DNA of 64,000 nt from Kineothrix alysoides. Its GTDB lineage: Bacteria > Bacillota > Clostridia > Lachnospirales > Lachnospiraceae. The position numbers and the translations under genes are program-made. This document shows positions 42,882 through 50,739 of the stretch, piece after piece. Each line of letters starts with the position of its first letter. Position 1 is the stretch's first letter. Location of the stretch: assembly GCF_000732725.1 (NCBI RefSeq), contig NZ_JPNB01000001.1, positions 62,001 through 126,000 of the forward strand. Reading direction: 5' to 3'. Below the pieces are notes generated by a model, which worked only from the letters and a program-made list of their open reading frames with translations, had not been told where the DNA came from and made no database searches.

Positions 42882-43769
42882 ATGTTAGTATCAATGGCGG
42901 AAATATTAAAAAAAGCAAGAAAAGGCGGTTATGGAGTTCCTGCCGTGGCAGCAGTAAATGAATTGTCTGCGAGAGCGTGTGTCGCGGCAGCAGAAGAAAC
43001 GAATTCTCCGTTAATCATGCTCTGCGGTTATGGACACAACCCTGATATGGATTACTTTGGAAGAATTCTAAATGATATGGCAACAAAAACATATGTGCCT
43101 GTGGCATTGATTTTAGACCACAGCGCTACATATGAAGAGGCGGTGAAAGGAATACGTGCCGGATTTAATACAATTATGGTCGACCGTTCCAAGCTTCCGT
43201 ATGAAGAAAACATAGCACAGGTAAAAGAATTGGTTCGAATAGCACATGCTGCAGGTATTGGAGTAGAGGCTGAACTCGGTCATGTGGGAGTTGGGGAAAA
43301 CTATAAAGTTGACGGAATCTCTGCTCTGACTGTTCCGGAAGAAGCGGTGAGATATGTGGAAGAAACAGGTGTTGACTGCCTCGCTGTTGCAATCGGTACG
43401 GCGCATGGTGTTTATAAAGGGGAACCGAAATTAAGATTTGACTTATTGGAAGAATTGGCAGAGAAGGTACCCGTTCCGCTTGTTCTCCACGGCGGTTCCG
43501 GCACCGGAGATGCGAACCTTGCACTGGCATGCAGAAAGGGTATCAGTAAAGTTAATATAGCCAATGATTTGTTTAAGGGAGCATACGATAAAATTCAGGA
43601 AGTAGGAATGGAAGGCAATAATATCTATGCATTGTTTCCAATGCTTGAACTGGGATATAAGGAAACGGCAAAACACTATATGAAGACTTTCGGATGTGCC
43701 GGACAGGCATGGACGGGCAAACAGTACGTTTCGACGGATTCCATTCCTGACATAAACGAAGCAAAGTAA
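42882..43769 (+). CDS. Class II fructose/tagatose-bisphosphate aldolase family
   Basis: 295 residues. Zn ligands and catalytic residues are visible in ALILDHSATYEEAV, EAELGHVGVGE, AIGTAHGVYKGEP and VLHGGSGTGD, with KVNIAND for the phosphate. It cleaves a ketose (bis)phosphate into dihydroxyacetone phosphate and an aldehyde. No bisphosphate-forming kinase is encoded in the operon, so it may act directly on a 1-phosphate or recruit a chromosomal kinase. The aldehyde product could be the substrate for one of the two dehydrogenases. Confidence 0.9.
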   Translation: MLVSMAEILKKARKGGYGVPAVAAVNELSARACVAAAEETNSPLIMLCGYGHNPDMDYFGRILNDMATKTYVPVALILDHSATYEEAVKGIRAGFNTIMVDRSKLPYEENIAQVKELVRIAHAAGIGVEAELGHVGVGENYKVDGISALTVPEEAVRYVEETGVDCLAVAIGTAHGVYKGEPKLRFDLLEELAEKVPVPLVLHGGSGTGDANLALACRKGISKVNIANDLFKGAYDKIQEVGMEGNNIYALFPMLELGYKETAKHYMKTFGCAGQAWTGKQYVSTDSIPDINEAK

Positions 43770-43781
43770 GAGAAAGATGAA

Positions 43782-43826
43782 AAGAACTGCCCTGCTGACT
43801 GAAATTAAGTCAGCAGGGCAGTTCTT
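43782..43826. terminator. Strong terminator after the PTS operon
   Basis: A perfect 19-bp stem (43782-43800 with 43808-43826), starting AAGAACTGCCC, with a 7-nt loop. The A/T ends allow it to act for both convergent units. Confidence 0.85.
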
Positions 43827-43909
43827 GTGCCGATAAAAATGCTGCAATCTAAGTAAAAGTACAAGACCACCTGCTCACCGGAAAACTGGATACTAATTAT
43901 ATGATTGCT

Positions 43910-45091
43910 CTATTCATAAAGGCTCCCCGCCGTAAGATTACTCCACAATTCTGATAGTTCCGAATAAAGCTCCTGCGATAGTATTGAGTACCATCCGTCT
44001 TTACCGGACTGCAAGACTGCCCGGCCATCCTCCAGCAGATAGGCATAGAAGTCATGGCTTTCATTTGCTTCAGGGAATGTCTGATGAATCTGAAAGCACT
44101 CCTTCAGAGTGGAAATGTCAATTCCCTCCCATGCTGCTGACTTTACCATAACATCCATAATGACTGTGTCCGCAAGCTCGCTGCTCTCAAGCGGATACTC
44201 CGATATAATCTTTCCGTTTTCCAGCTTTGCCATGCTGTACAATGGTGTTTCTGCTATAGGAAAATCAATAAGTATCTGAATCTGCTCCGGGCTTTCTGCA
44301 TATTTCCGCACGTCACTGCCGACAAGCTCATCGGCCTGCTGGCGGGTATAATGATAGACTGTGTCGTCATCTGACAGATTGCCGATCGTCACATAAAAAT
44401 CCTCCAGATTGTCAATCAGAGCAAAAAGGAGCAACGCATTTTTATCAAGCTGCCGAAGGCTATAGGAAGTATTGTCCTCTTCTATAAGAATCCACTCTAC
44501 ACCGCGTTCATTTCCAGTGGTGCGCAGTTCAAAATGGTCATGAAGCAAACCGCCCGGAAGAGGAAGCAAACTGAGTAGTTTGCCCACCGCAGAACTATCC
44601 CCCACATAGGGTGTCCTGGATTTCCACAACTCTTGTGCATTTATGGAAACGCCACTATTTGCAGTGTAAATCTTTACGATGGCAGTACCCGCTTCACGAG
44701 TTGTCTTATAAATTCCGGCATAAGGTTCTTCAATATAGTATTTTTCATTATCGTTGTACAAGTAGAACCTGCGGTCGTTTATGCTTTCGATGTTAATCTG
44801 AAAGTAATCGTTCCGGTTGGGTGCGTCATTGACGGACTGCTGAAGCGTCTTATCGGTGTTCGCCAGCACATTCAGTACAGCTTCCACATCCGTTTTTTGG
44901 GAGATGTGGATTGTGCCGGAACTTTCGCCCTCGTTTATCTGTTCAATCGTAATGCTCATTACTTCGCTGCTTTGCGGCAGGGGAACAGGAACCTTCCTCG
45001 CGGCGCCCCCAAAGATTAAGGCAGCTGCTGCCACAGCCATTATCATGATGACGAACAACGTTATCACAGGCGTATTAATTTTGTTTGCCAT
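43910..45091 (-). CDS. Membrane-anchored extracytoplasmic protein, two-domain, unknown function
   Basis: 393 residues from the ATG at 45091 (GGAGGTTTATAATG); an upstream ATG at 45136 would add 15 residues that overlap a leader hairpin. One N-terminal membrane segment (NTPVITLFVIMIMAVAAAALIF) is followed by a first domain (about 45-135, with TISQKTDVEAVLNVL-like and YFQINIESINDRRFYLYNDNEKYYIEEP stretches reminiscent of DUF5301) and a second (about 155-390, with SRTPYVGDSSAVGKLLSLLP reminiscent of DUF4825). I do not recognise a function. Flanked by the PTS operon and the suf operon, convergent with the former. Confidence 0.65.
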   Translation of the reverse strand: MANKINTPVITLFVIMIMAVAAAALIFGGAARKVPVPLPQSSEVMSITIEQINEGESSGTIHISQKTDVEAVLNVLANTDKTLQQSVNDAPNRNDYFQINIESINDRRFYLYNDNEKYYIEEPYAGIYKTTREAGTAIVKIYTANSGVSINAQELWKSRTPYVGDSSAVGKLLSLLPLPGGLLHDHFELRTTGNERGVEWILIEEDNTSYSLRQLDKNALLLFALIDNLEDFYVTIGNLSDDDTVYHYTRQQADELVGSDVRKYAESPEQIQILIDFPIAETPLYSMAKLENGKIISEYPLESSELADTVIMDVMVKSAAWEGIDISTLKECFQIHQTFPEANESHDFYAYLLEDGRAVLQSGKDGWYSILSQELYSELSELWSNLTAGSLYE

Positions 45092-45116
45092 TATAAACCT
45101 CCACTGCAGGACATCA

Positions 45117-45168
45117 CCATCGTTTGACAAGGTCACACACGGCCGAAGAAGATCTTGTCAAACGATGG
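45117..45168. repeat. 15-bp inverted repeat in the leader of the minus-strand gene
   Basis: CCATCGTTTGACAAG (45117-45131) and CTTGTCAAACGATGG (45154-45168) are perfect complements separated by 22 nt. It lies downstream of the minus-strand promoter and 25 nt before the start codon, so the RNA would form a strong hairpin. Confidence 0.7.
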
Positions 45169-45185
45169 CAGCCGTTCTTGTTAGC

Positions 45186-45215
45186 ATAATATCACTTTGC
45201 ATGGCAGCTGTCGAA
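45186..45215 (-). promoter_or_regulatory. Candidate promoter of the minus-strand membrane protein
   Basis: On the minus strand TTCGAC (45215-45210), 18-nt spacer, TATTAT (45191-45186). Confidence 0.4.
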
Positions 45216-45273
45216 CTTTATATTTATTATATTTAGATACTGCGAACCAATATTGTTTAGTAGATAAATAATA

Positions 45274-45302
45274 TTGACTTTTTGTTTGTTTGGACATATA
45301 CT
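45274..45302 (+). promoter_or_regulatory. Promoter of the MarR-suf operon
   Basis: TTGACT (45274-45279), 17-nt spacer, TATACT (45297-45302). GACTTT (45276-45281) and AAAGTC (45303-45308) form a dyad around the core promoter that could be an autoregulatory operator. Confidence 0.65.
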
Positions 45303-45332
45303 AAAGTCGAGTAATGAAATGGGAGGTATACT

Positions 45333-45863
45333 ATGAACTGTAAAGTGACAGAAAAAATATTTGAGGTAATGAATATGCTTTTGGAAGAACAAAAAAAGCC
45401 GCGGGAATATGGCGGGCAGCTTTTGTATCATTCAGAGGTTGTTTTCTTAGATGTTGTCCATAGGTTTCCGGAATTGAATGTCAGCGAAATGTCCAGTCTT
45501 TTACGAATTACAAAAGGAGCTGTCACTCAATTTTCCGTGAAGCTTTCTAACAAAGAGCTTTTGGAGATTTATACGAAGACCGGGAACAAGAAAGAAAAAT
45601 ATTTCCGTCTGACGACAGCAGGAGAAGAAGTTCGCAAAGAACATCTAAGTTTTCACGAAAACACAAATAGGAGTTTGTGTAATTATTTGAAAACTTTAGG
45701 TGCGGATGAAACGAAGACGATTTTTAATTTTTTAAATCATTTAAAAGATTGCGTACCGTTTTGCGAATTCGATTGTATGTGCAGTTCTGGAAATGAAAAA
45801 GGAGGAGAAAACGAAAATGAGCCAAACATTGTTGAAGATAAACAATTTATATGCAACGCTTGA
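45333..45863 (+). CDS. MarR-type winged-helix regulator with C-terminal four-Cys cluster, probable suf regulator
   Basis: 176 residues. The winged-helix domain (about 30-105) has HSEVVFLDVVHRFPELNVSEMSSLL, the recognition helix ITKGAVTQFSVKLSNKELL and the wing KKEKYFRLTTAGEEV. The C-terminal helix ends in Cys140-x3-Cys144-x3-Cys148-x-Cys150 (45750-45782), with a further Cys116, a spacing that could hold an Fe-S cluster or metal. The last ~26 residues are encoded by the ribosome site and first codons of sufC, which it overlaps by 47 bases. By position and Cys content it probably senses iron or Fe-S status and controls suf. This is inference; a plain MarR drug-type regulator is the alternative. 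Confidence 0.75.
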   Translation: MNCKVTEKIFEVMNMLLEEQKKPREYGGQLLYHSEVVFLDVVHRFPELNVSEMSSLLRITKGAVTQFSVKLSNKELLEIYTKTGNKKEKYFRLTTAGEEVRKEHLSFHENTNRSLCNYLKTLGADETKTIFNFLNHLKDCVPFCEFDCMCSSGNEKGGENENEPNIVEDKQFICNA

Positions 45864-46569
45864 GTCGGATATAGAAATTATCCGCGGACTGGATTTAAAC
45901 ATTGATACGGGGGAAACTCATGTAATTATGGGTCCTAACGGTGCAGGAAAGTCCACGCTTGCCAATGTAATCATGGGACATCCGGATTATATTGTGAGGT
46001 CGGGCAGTATATGCTGGCAAGGCGAGGACATCGTTGATCTGGCTACAAATGAGAGGGCTAAGAGAGGCATCTTTTTGTCATTTCAGACACCGGAAGAAAT
46101 CGACGGAATAACTATGAGGGACTTTCTGAAATCTGCGAAAGCGGCCACGGATGGGAAGCCGATGCCTATGCTGGCATTCAGAAAACAACTGGAAGATACA
46201 TTAAATATGCTGCAAATGGACAAGGCTTATGCCGATAGGTATGTAAACTTTGGCTTTTCCGGCGGAGAAAAGAAGAAAAGTGAAATCTTGCAACTGTTGA
46301 TGATGGATACCAAGCTGGCCATTTTAGATGAAACCGACTCAGGTCTCGATGTGGATGCTGTAAAAACGGTAAGGGAAGGAATTGCTCATTACAAGAATCA
46401 GGATAAGGATCATTCCCTTTTGATTATCTCTCATAGTACGAAGCTGTTAAGGGATTTGCCGGTGGATTATGTTCATGTTTTGGTAAACGGTAAAATAGTC
46501 CATACCGGAGGAAAGGAACTGATACAGAAAATTGACCGAGAGGGATTTGCAGATTTCCTCCAAAAGTGA
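45817..46569 (+). CDS. sufC: Fe-S cluster assembly ATPase SufC
   Basis: 250 residues from the ATG at 45817, preceded by AAGGAGGAG; an in-frame ATG at 45793 lies before that site. Walker A MGPNGAGKSTLANVIMGHP, the Q-loop FLSFQTPEEIDGI, the Suf-type signature FGFSGGEKKKSEILQ, Walker B LAILDETDSGLDVDAV and the switch His ISHSTKLL are all seen. It drives scaffold rearrangement in the SufBCD complex. It is first of the sufCBDSU genes. Confidence 0.95.
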   Translation: MSQTLLKINNLYATLESDIEIIRGLDLNIDTGETHVIMGPNGAGKSTLANVIMGHPDYIVRSGSICWQGEDIVDLATNERAKRGIFLSFQTPEEIDGITMRDFLKSAKAATDGKPMPMLAFRKQLEDTLNMLQMDKAYADRYVNFGFSGGEKKKSEILQLLMMDTKLAILDETDSGLDVDAVKTVREGIAHYKNQDKDHSLLIISHSTKLLRDLPVDYVHVLVNGKIVHTGGKELIQKIDREGFADFLQK

Positions 46570-46580
46570 GGTGAATTAGG

Positions 46581-47987
46581 TTGGAAAAGAAGAAAACACA
46601 AATAGAAGAATTTGAACGTAATATTTATGACATATATGATACAGATAATATTGATTATCAGGTAAAACGAGGACTTACCGAAGACATTGTGACTGAAATC
46701 TCGAAAAATAAAAATGACCCTGAGTGGATGCTTGCGCTTCGCAAGAAATCTTTAAAGATATATAACGAAACGGAACTTCCCAAGTGGGGACCTTCCCTTC
46801 ATGAACTCGATATGGACAATATTGTAACTTACGTGCGTCCAAAGGCCGTTATGACCGATGACTGGAAGGAGCTGCCGGATGATATTAGGGGTACGTTCGA
46901 GCGTCTGGGTATTCCGGAGGCAGAATGGAAATCTCTTTCGGGCGTGGGAGCGCAGTATGATTCTGAAGTGGTTTATCATAGCATGAGAGAGCAGCTGCTG
47001 GAACAAGGTGTCATTTATACGGATATGGAGACCGCGCTGCGCGAATATGAAGATATTGTAAAAGAGTATTTTATGAAGCTTCTTCCGGCGACGGAACATA
47101 AATTTATGGCCCTTCATGGTGCGGTATGGTCGGGCGGTTCTTTCGTATACGTTCCGGAAGGCGTTAAGGTAAATATGCCTTTACAGTCTTACTTTCGCCT
47201 GAATGCGCCGGGGGCCGGGCAGTTTGAGCATACCTTGATCATATGCGAGAAAAATTCCAGTCTGCATTTTATCGAAGGGTGCTCCGCCCCGAGGCACAAT
47301 ACGATAAACCTCCATGCCGGTGGTGTAGAGCTGTATATAAAAGAAGGAGCCACACTTCGTTATTCCACCATAGAAAACTGGTCGAAAAATATGCTTAATC
47401 TAAATACAAAACGGGCGCTTGTTGAAAAAGACGCCAAAATCGAATGGGTTTCGGGAACCTTTGGCTCGCACATCACCATGTTGTACCCGATGAGTATACT
47501 GAAAGGAGAAAACGCCAAGAGTGAATTTACAGGAGTCAGCTTTGCAAGCAGTAACCAGTATCTCGATACGGGGTCAAAGGTAGTTCATGCGGCGCCGAAC
47601 ACATCTTCCACGATTTCTTCCAAATCCATTTCCAAGAACGGCGGAAATGCTACTTATCGCAGCTCGGTGACCATAATGCCGCAGGCGAAGAACAGCAAAT
47701 GCAGCGTTATTTGCGAGTCACTTATGTTGGATGATAAGTCGCGCTCGGATACCATTCCCGTTATGGATGTGAGGAATGATAAGGCAGATATCGGGCATGA
47801 GGCTAAAATAGGAAGAATAAGCGAAAAGTCTATCTATTATCTTATGACCCGCGGATTGAGTGAAGAAGAAGCAAAGGCCCTTATTGTAAGAGGGTTTGTG
47901 GAACCCGTAACAAAAGAACTGCCGCTGGAATATGCGGTGGAAATGAACCGTTTGATCGGCCTTGAATTAGAAGGAAGCATTGGATAA
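46581..47987 (+). CDS. sufB: Fe-S cluster assembly scaffold SufB
   Basis: 468 residues from a TTG at 46581 (GAGGTG site before); no ATG is near enough. The family order is seen: WMLALRKKSLKIYNETELPKWGPSLHELDMDNI, GVGAQYDSEVVYHS, GSFVYVPEGVKV, FIEGCSAPRHN-like Cys region, GSKVVHAAPNTSSTI and DIGHEAKIGRI. With SufD and SufC it assembles [Fe-S] clusters. The stop falls eight bases after the in-frame-like start region of sufD, so translation is probably coupled. Confidence 0.95.
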   Translation: MEKKKTQIEEFERNIYDIYDTDNIDYQVKRGLTEDIVTEISKNKNDPEWMLALRKKSLKIYNETELPKWGPSLHELDMDNIVTYVRPKAVMTDDWKELPDDIRGTFERLGIPEAEWKSLSGVGAQYDSEVVYHSMREQLLEQGVIYTDMETALREYEDIVKEYFMKLLPATEHKFMALHGAVWSGGSFVYVPEGVKVNMPLQSYFRLNAPGAGQFEHTLIICEKNSSLHFIEGCSAPRHNTINLHAGGVELYIKEGATLRYSTIENWSKNMLNLNTKRALVEKDAKIEWVSGTFGSHITMLYPMSILKGENAKSEFTGVSFASSNQYLDTGSKVVHAAPNTSSTISSKSISKNGGNATYRSSVTIMPQAKNSKCSVICESLMLDDKSRSDTIPVMDVRNDKADIGHEAKIGRISEKSIYYLMTRGLSEEEAKALIVRGFVEPVTKELPLEYAVEMNRLIGLELEGSIG

Positions 47988-48000
47988 AGGAGGAAGGACG

Positions 48001-49080
48001 TTGGGGATTTCATTTGCAAATATTAATCAATTGCCGGTACCTACATGGAACCAGCTTAAAATAAACAGCGTTTCTCTCGATGTCGCAGAGGATGGCTTGA
48101 ACAGTTATTCGAAGGAAGCCAAGCTTACTTTGCCGGAAAAGGTGCAGGCCGACCGTTTTTTTGTCGAACCGGAATCTGCGAAAATTCCCGGTTCTATGAA
48201 ACAAAATTATGATTTTGTCTCAAAAAATCATAACAGTGTCTTTGCATTAACGATTCCGGAAGGTGCTACGCCGGATTCGCCGGTTATCATAGAGTATTCT
48301 TTGGATAAAAACAACAGCTTGTTAAATGATTATATATATATTAAAGCGGAAAAGGGCTGCGAGGTTACAGTTATTATAAAGTATGGCAGCAATAACTGCG
48401 AAAATGCTTTCCACTGTGGCTTTACATTTTTGGAAGCGGGAGAAAACGCGAAGGTTAAATTAATAAAAGTACAGACGCTGTCTAAGAAGGCCAATCATGT
48501 TGATGCGGTGGCGGTATGGTCCAAAGACCGGGCGGCAGCAGATATTATACTGAACGAATTGGGAAGCGAGAGAACGGCCGCTTCGTGCAATATCGTTTTG
48601 AAGGGCGAACAAAGCAGCGGGAATTTGGGTGGAATATATATCGGTAAAAATCAGGAAGAAATGGATTTAAACTACCGCATTGAGTTTGCTGCGAAAGAAA
48701 CAGAAGGAGAAATCACCGTAAGAGGGACTTTGGCGGATTCTTCCAAAAAGACGCTGAAAAGCACCCTGGATTTTATGACAGGAGCTTCCGGATCAAAAGG
48801 AAGAGAAGAAGAAATCGTACTCACACTCAGCGATAAAGCTGTTAATCTTTCCGCACCGCTTTTGCTTTGCGGCGAGGATGATGTGGAGGGCAGGCATGCG
48901 ACTTCTACGGGAAGACCCGATCCGGGCAAGCTGCATTACCTTATGTGCAGGGGATTTGACAGAAAGGAAGCCGAGCGATTGCTTGTAGAAGCCTCCTTTA
49001 CGCCTCTGTTAAATAAAATTGAGATGCCGAAAATCAAACAGGAAATCAAGGAATATATTGGAGCGAGCATTCATGGATAA
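48001..49080 (+). CDS. sufD: Fe-S cluster assembly protein SufD
   Basis: 359 residues from the TTG at 48001, chosen because AAAGGAGG stands at 47986-47993; a TTG at 47980 precedes that site. The beta-helix core shows ALTIPEGATPDSPVIIEYS, GENAKVKLIKVQTLS, and the SufB/D-family C-terminus HATSTGRPDPGKLHYLMCRGFDRKEAERLLVEASF. It pairs with SufB. It overlaps sufS by eight bases. Confidence 0.9.
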   Translation: MGISFANINQLPVPTWNQLKINSVSLDVAEDGLNSYSKEAKLTLPEKVQADRFFVEPESAKIPGSMKQNYDFVSKNHNSVFALTIPEGATPDSPVIIEYSLDKNNSLLNDYIYIKAEKGCEVTVIIKYGSNNCENAFHCGFTFLEAGENAKVKLIKVQTLSKKANHVDAVAVWSKDRAAADIILNELGSERTAASCNIVLKGEQSSGNLGGIYIGKNQEEMDLNYRIEFAAKETEGEITVRGTLADSSKKTLKSTLDFMTGASGSKGREEEIVLTLSDKAVNLSAPLLLCGEDDVEGRHATSTGRPDPGKLHYLMCRGFDRKEAERLLVEASFTPLLNKIEMPKIKQEIKEYIGASIHG

Positions 49081-50302
49081 TAATTATAGAAAAGACTTTC
49101 CTCTGCTGCTCACCCGCGAAGAAAAGGGCAGGCGGCTGGTATATTTAGACAGTGCGGCAACCAGCCAAAAGCCTCTTTCTGTGATAAAGGCAATAGAGGG
49201 ATATTATAGAAATTATACTGCAAATCCGCACAGAGGAGCCTATACTTTGAGCGAGGATGCAACAGGATTATACGAGAAAGCAAGAGAAAAGGCAGCGCAT
49301 TTTATTGGCTGCAATAATCCGCAGGAAATTGTATTTACCGCGGGAACGACAGAGGCTATTAATATGGTCGCCCTATCATATGGCAGAGCGGCTGTAAAAG
49401 AGGGTGACGAGATATTGATAACTGTTGCCGAGCACCATAGCAACCTCTTGCCCTGGCAGCGTCTGGCAAAGGAAAAGAAAGCGGTTTTGCGCTATGTATA
49501 TGGAGATGAACAAGGGCAGATATCCCTTGGGGAATGGGAAGAAAAGATAAACAGTCGTACAAAGATTGTAGCTCTGGGGCACATATCCAATGTGCTTGGA
49601 GGTATTAATCCGGTAGAAGAGATTTCCCGTATGGCCCATAGACATGGAGCTGTTGTTGTGCTGGATGGAGCGCAGAGCGTTCCCCATATAAAAATAAATG
49701 TAAAAGAACTGGATGTGGACTTCCTGGCGTTTTCCGGGCATAAAATGCTGGCACCTGCAGGAATTGGCGTATTGTATGCCAGAAAGGGCCTCCTCGACTC
49801 CATGGAGCCCCTTATGCTGGGAGGCGGGATTGTAGAAGAGGTGGGGGAGCAGTCGGTAGTTTTTATGGATGCTCCCTGGAAAATGGAGGCAGGAACCCCG
49901 AATGTGGAAGGTGCGGCAGGACTTGCGGCAGCGATAGATTATTTGAATCAGGTAGGGTGGACAAATATCCATAATATAGAAAAACAACTGCTGGAATATG
50001 CGCTGGAAAGATTGAACGGGCTGAACGAGGTGGAGGTGTATGGTTCCAAACATCCGGAAAATAGAGCGGGAATCCTTGCCTTCAATGTGAAAGATGTACA
50101 TCCTCACGATGTCGCCAGCATTTTGAATAGCTATGGAGTAGCGATTCGGGCCGGACACCATTGTGCCCAGCCGCTGATGAAGCATTTGGGCGTTTCTTCG
50201 ACATGCAGAGCCAGTTTTTACCTCTATAATACATTGGAGGATGTGGATATTTTTATCGATGCTTTATCAAAGGTAAGAGAGGTGCTTGGATATGGAACTT
50301 AA
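49073..50302 (+). CDS. sufS: Cysteine desulfurase SufS
   Basis: 409 residues from the ATG at 49073. Seen are VYLDSAATSQKPLSVI, ANPHRGAYTLSEDATGLYE, FTAGTTEAINMVA, VAEHHSNLLPWQ, the PLP Lys in DFLAFSGHKMLAPAGIGVLY and the active Cys region RAGHHCAQPLMKHLG...TCRASFYLYNT, which places it in the type II (SufS) group. It takes sulfur from cysteine and hands it to SufU. Confidence 0.95.
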   Translation: MDNNYRKDFPLLLTREEKGRRLVYLDSAATSQKPLSVIKAIEGYYRNYTANPHRGAYTLSEDATGLYEKAREKAAHFIGCNNPQEIVFTAGTTEAINMVALSYGRAAVKEGDEILITVAEHHSNLLPWQRLAKEKKAVLRYVYGDEQGQISLGEWEEKINSRTKIVALGHISNVLGGINPVEEISRMAHRHGAVVVLDGAQSVPHIKINVKELDVDFLAFSGHKMLAPAGIGVLYARKGLLDSMEPLMLGGGIVEEVGEQSVVFMDAPWKMEAGTPNVEGAAGLAAAIDYLNQVGWTNIHNIEKQLLEYALERLNGLNEVEVYGSKHPENRAGILAFNVKDVHPHDVASILNSYGVAIRAGHHCAQPLMKHLGVSSTCRASFYLYNTLEDVDIFIDALSKVREVLGYGT

Positions 50303-50720
50303 TGAATTATATTCGGAGGTAATAAAAGAACACAGCATTTCAGGCCATAATAAAAAACATCTTCCTTATGCAACTATTGTGGCACCCGGCAGGAATCCCA
50401 GCTGCGGAGATGAAATAGAACTTGAACTACAGATGGAGAATGGTATAATAAAAGATAGTGCTTTTACCGGAGTAGGATGTGCAATTTCACAGGCATCTAT
50501 TTCGATTATGATAGATTTGGTGCGTGGCAGGACTGCCCAGGATGCCAGGAGACTGGCGGAGCTGTTTCTGAAAATGGCGCTTAGACAGCCTCTTTTGCCT
50601 GACGAGCTGCAGGAACTGGAAGATGCGGCAGCATTACAGAACATTTCCGATATGCCGGCGCGGGTAAAATGTGCCACTATGCCATGGCATACTCTGTTAA
50701 AAGCATTGGACAGCATTTGA
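50292..50720 (+). CDS. sufU: SufU sulfur-transfer protein
   Basis: 142 residues from the ATG at 50292; a TTG two codons upstream is less likely. IscU-like ELYSEVIKEHS start, the first Cys in PGRNPSCGDEIELEL, then GVGCAISQASISIMIDLVRG and KCATMPWHTLLKAL, giving the zinc Cys set of SufU. It receives sulfur from SufS through its zinc site and passes it to SufBCD. Overlaps sufS by 11 bases. Confidence 0.93.
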   Translation: MELNELYSEVIKEHSISGHNKKHLPYATIVAPGRNPSCGDEIELELQMENGIIKDSAFTGVGCAISQASISIMIDLVRGRTAQDARRLAELFLKMALRQPLLPDELQELEDAAALQNISDMPARVKCATMPWHTLLKALDSI

Positions 50721-50739
50721 TAAAAGGAGATTACTGAAA

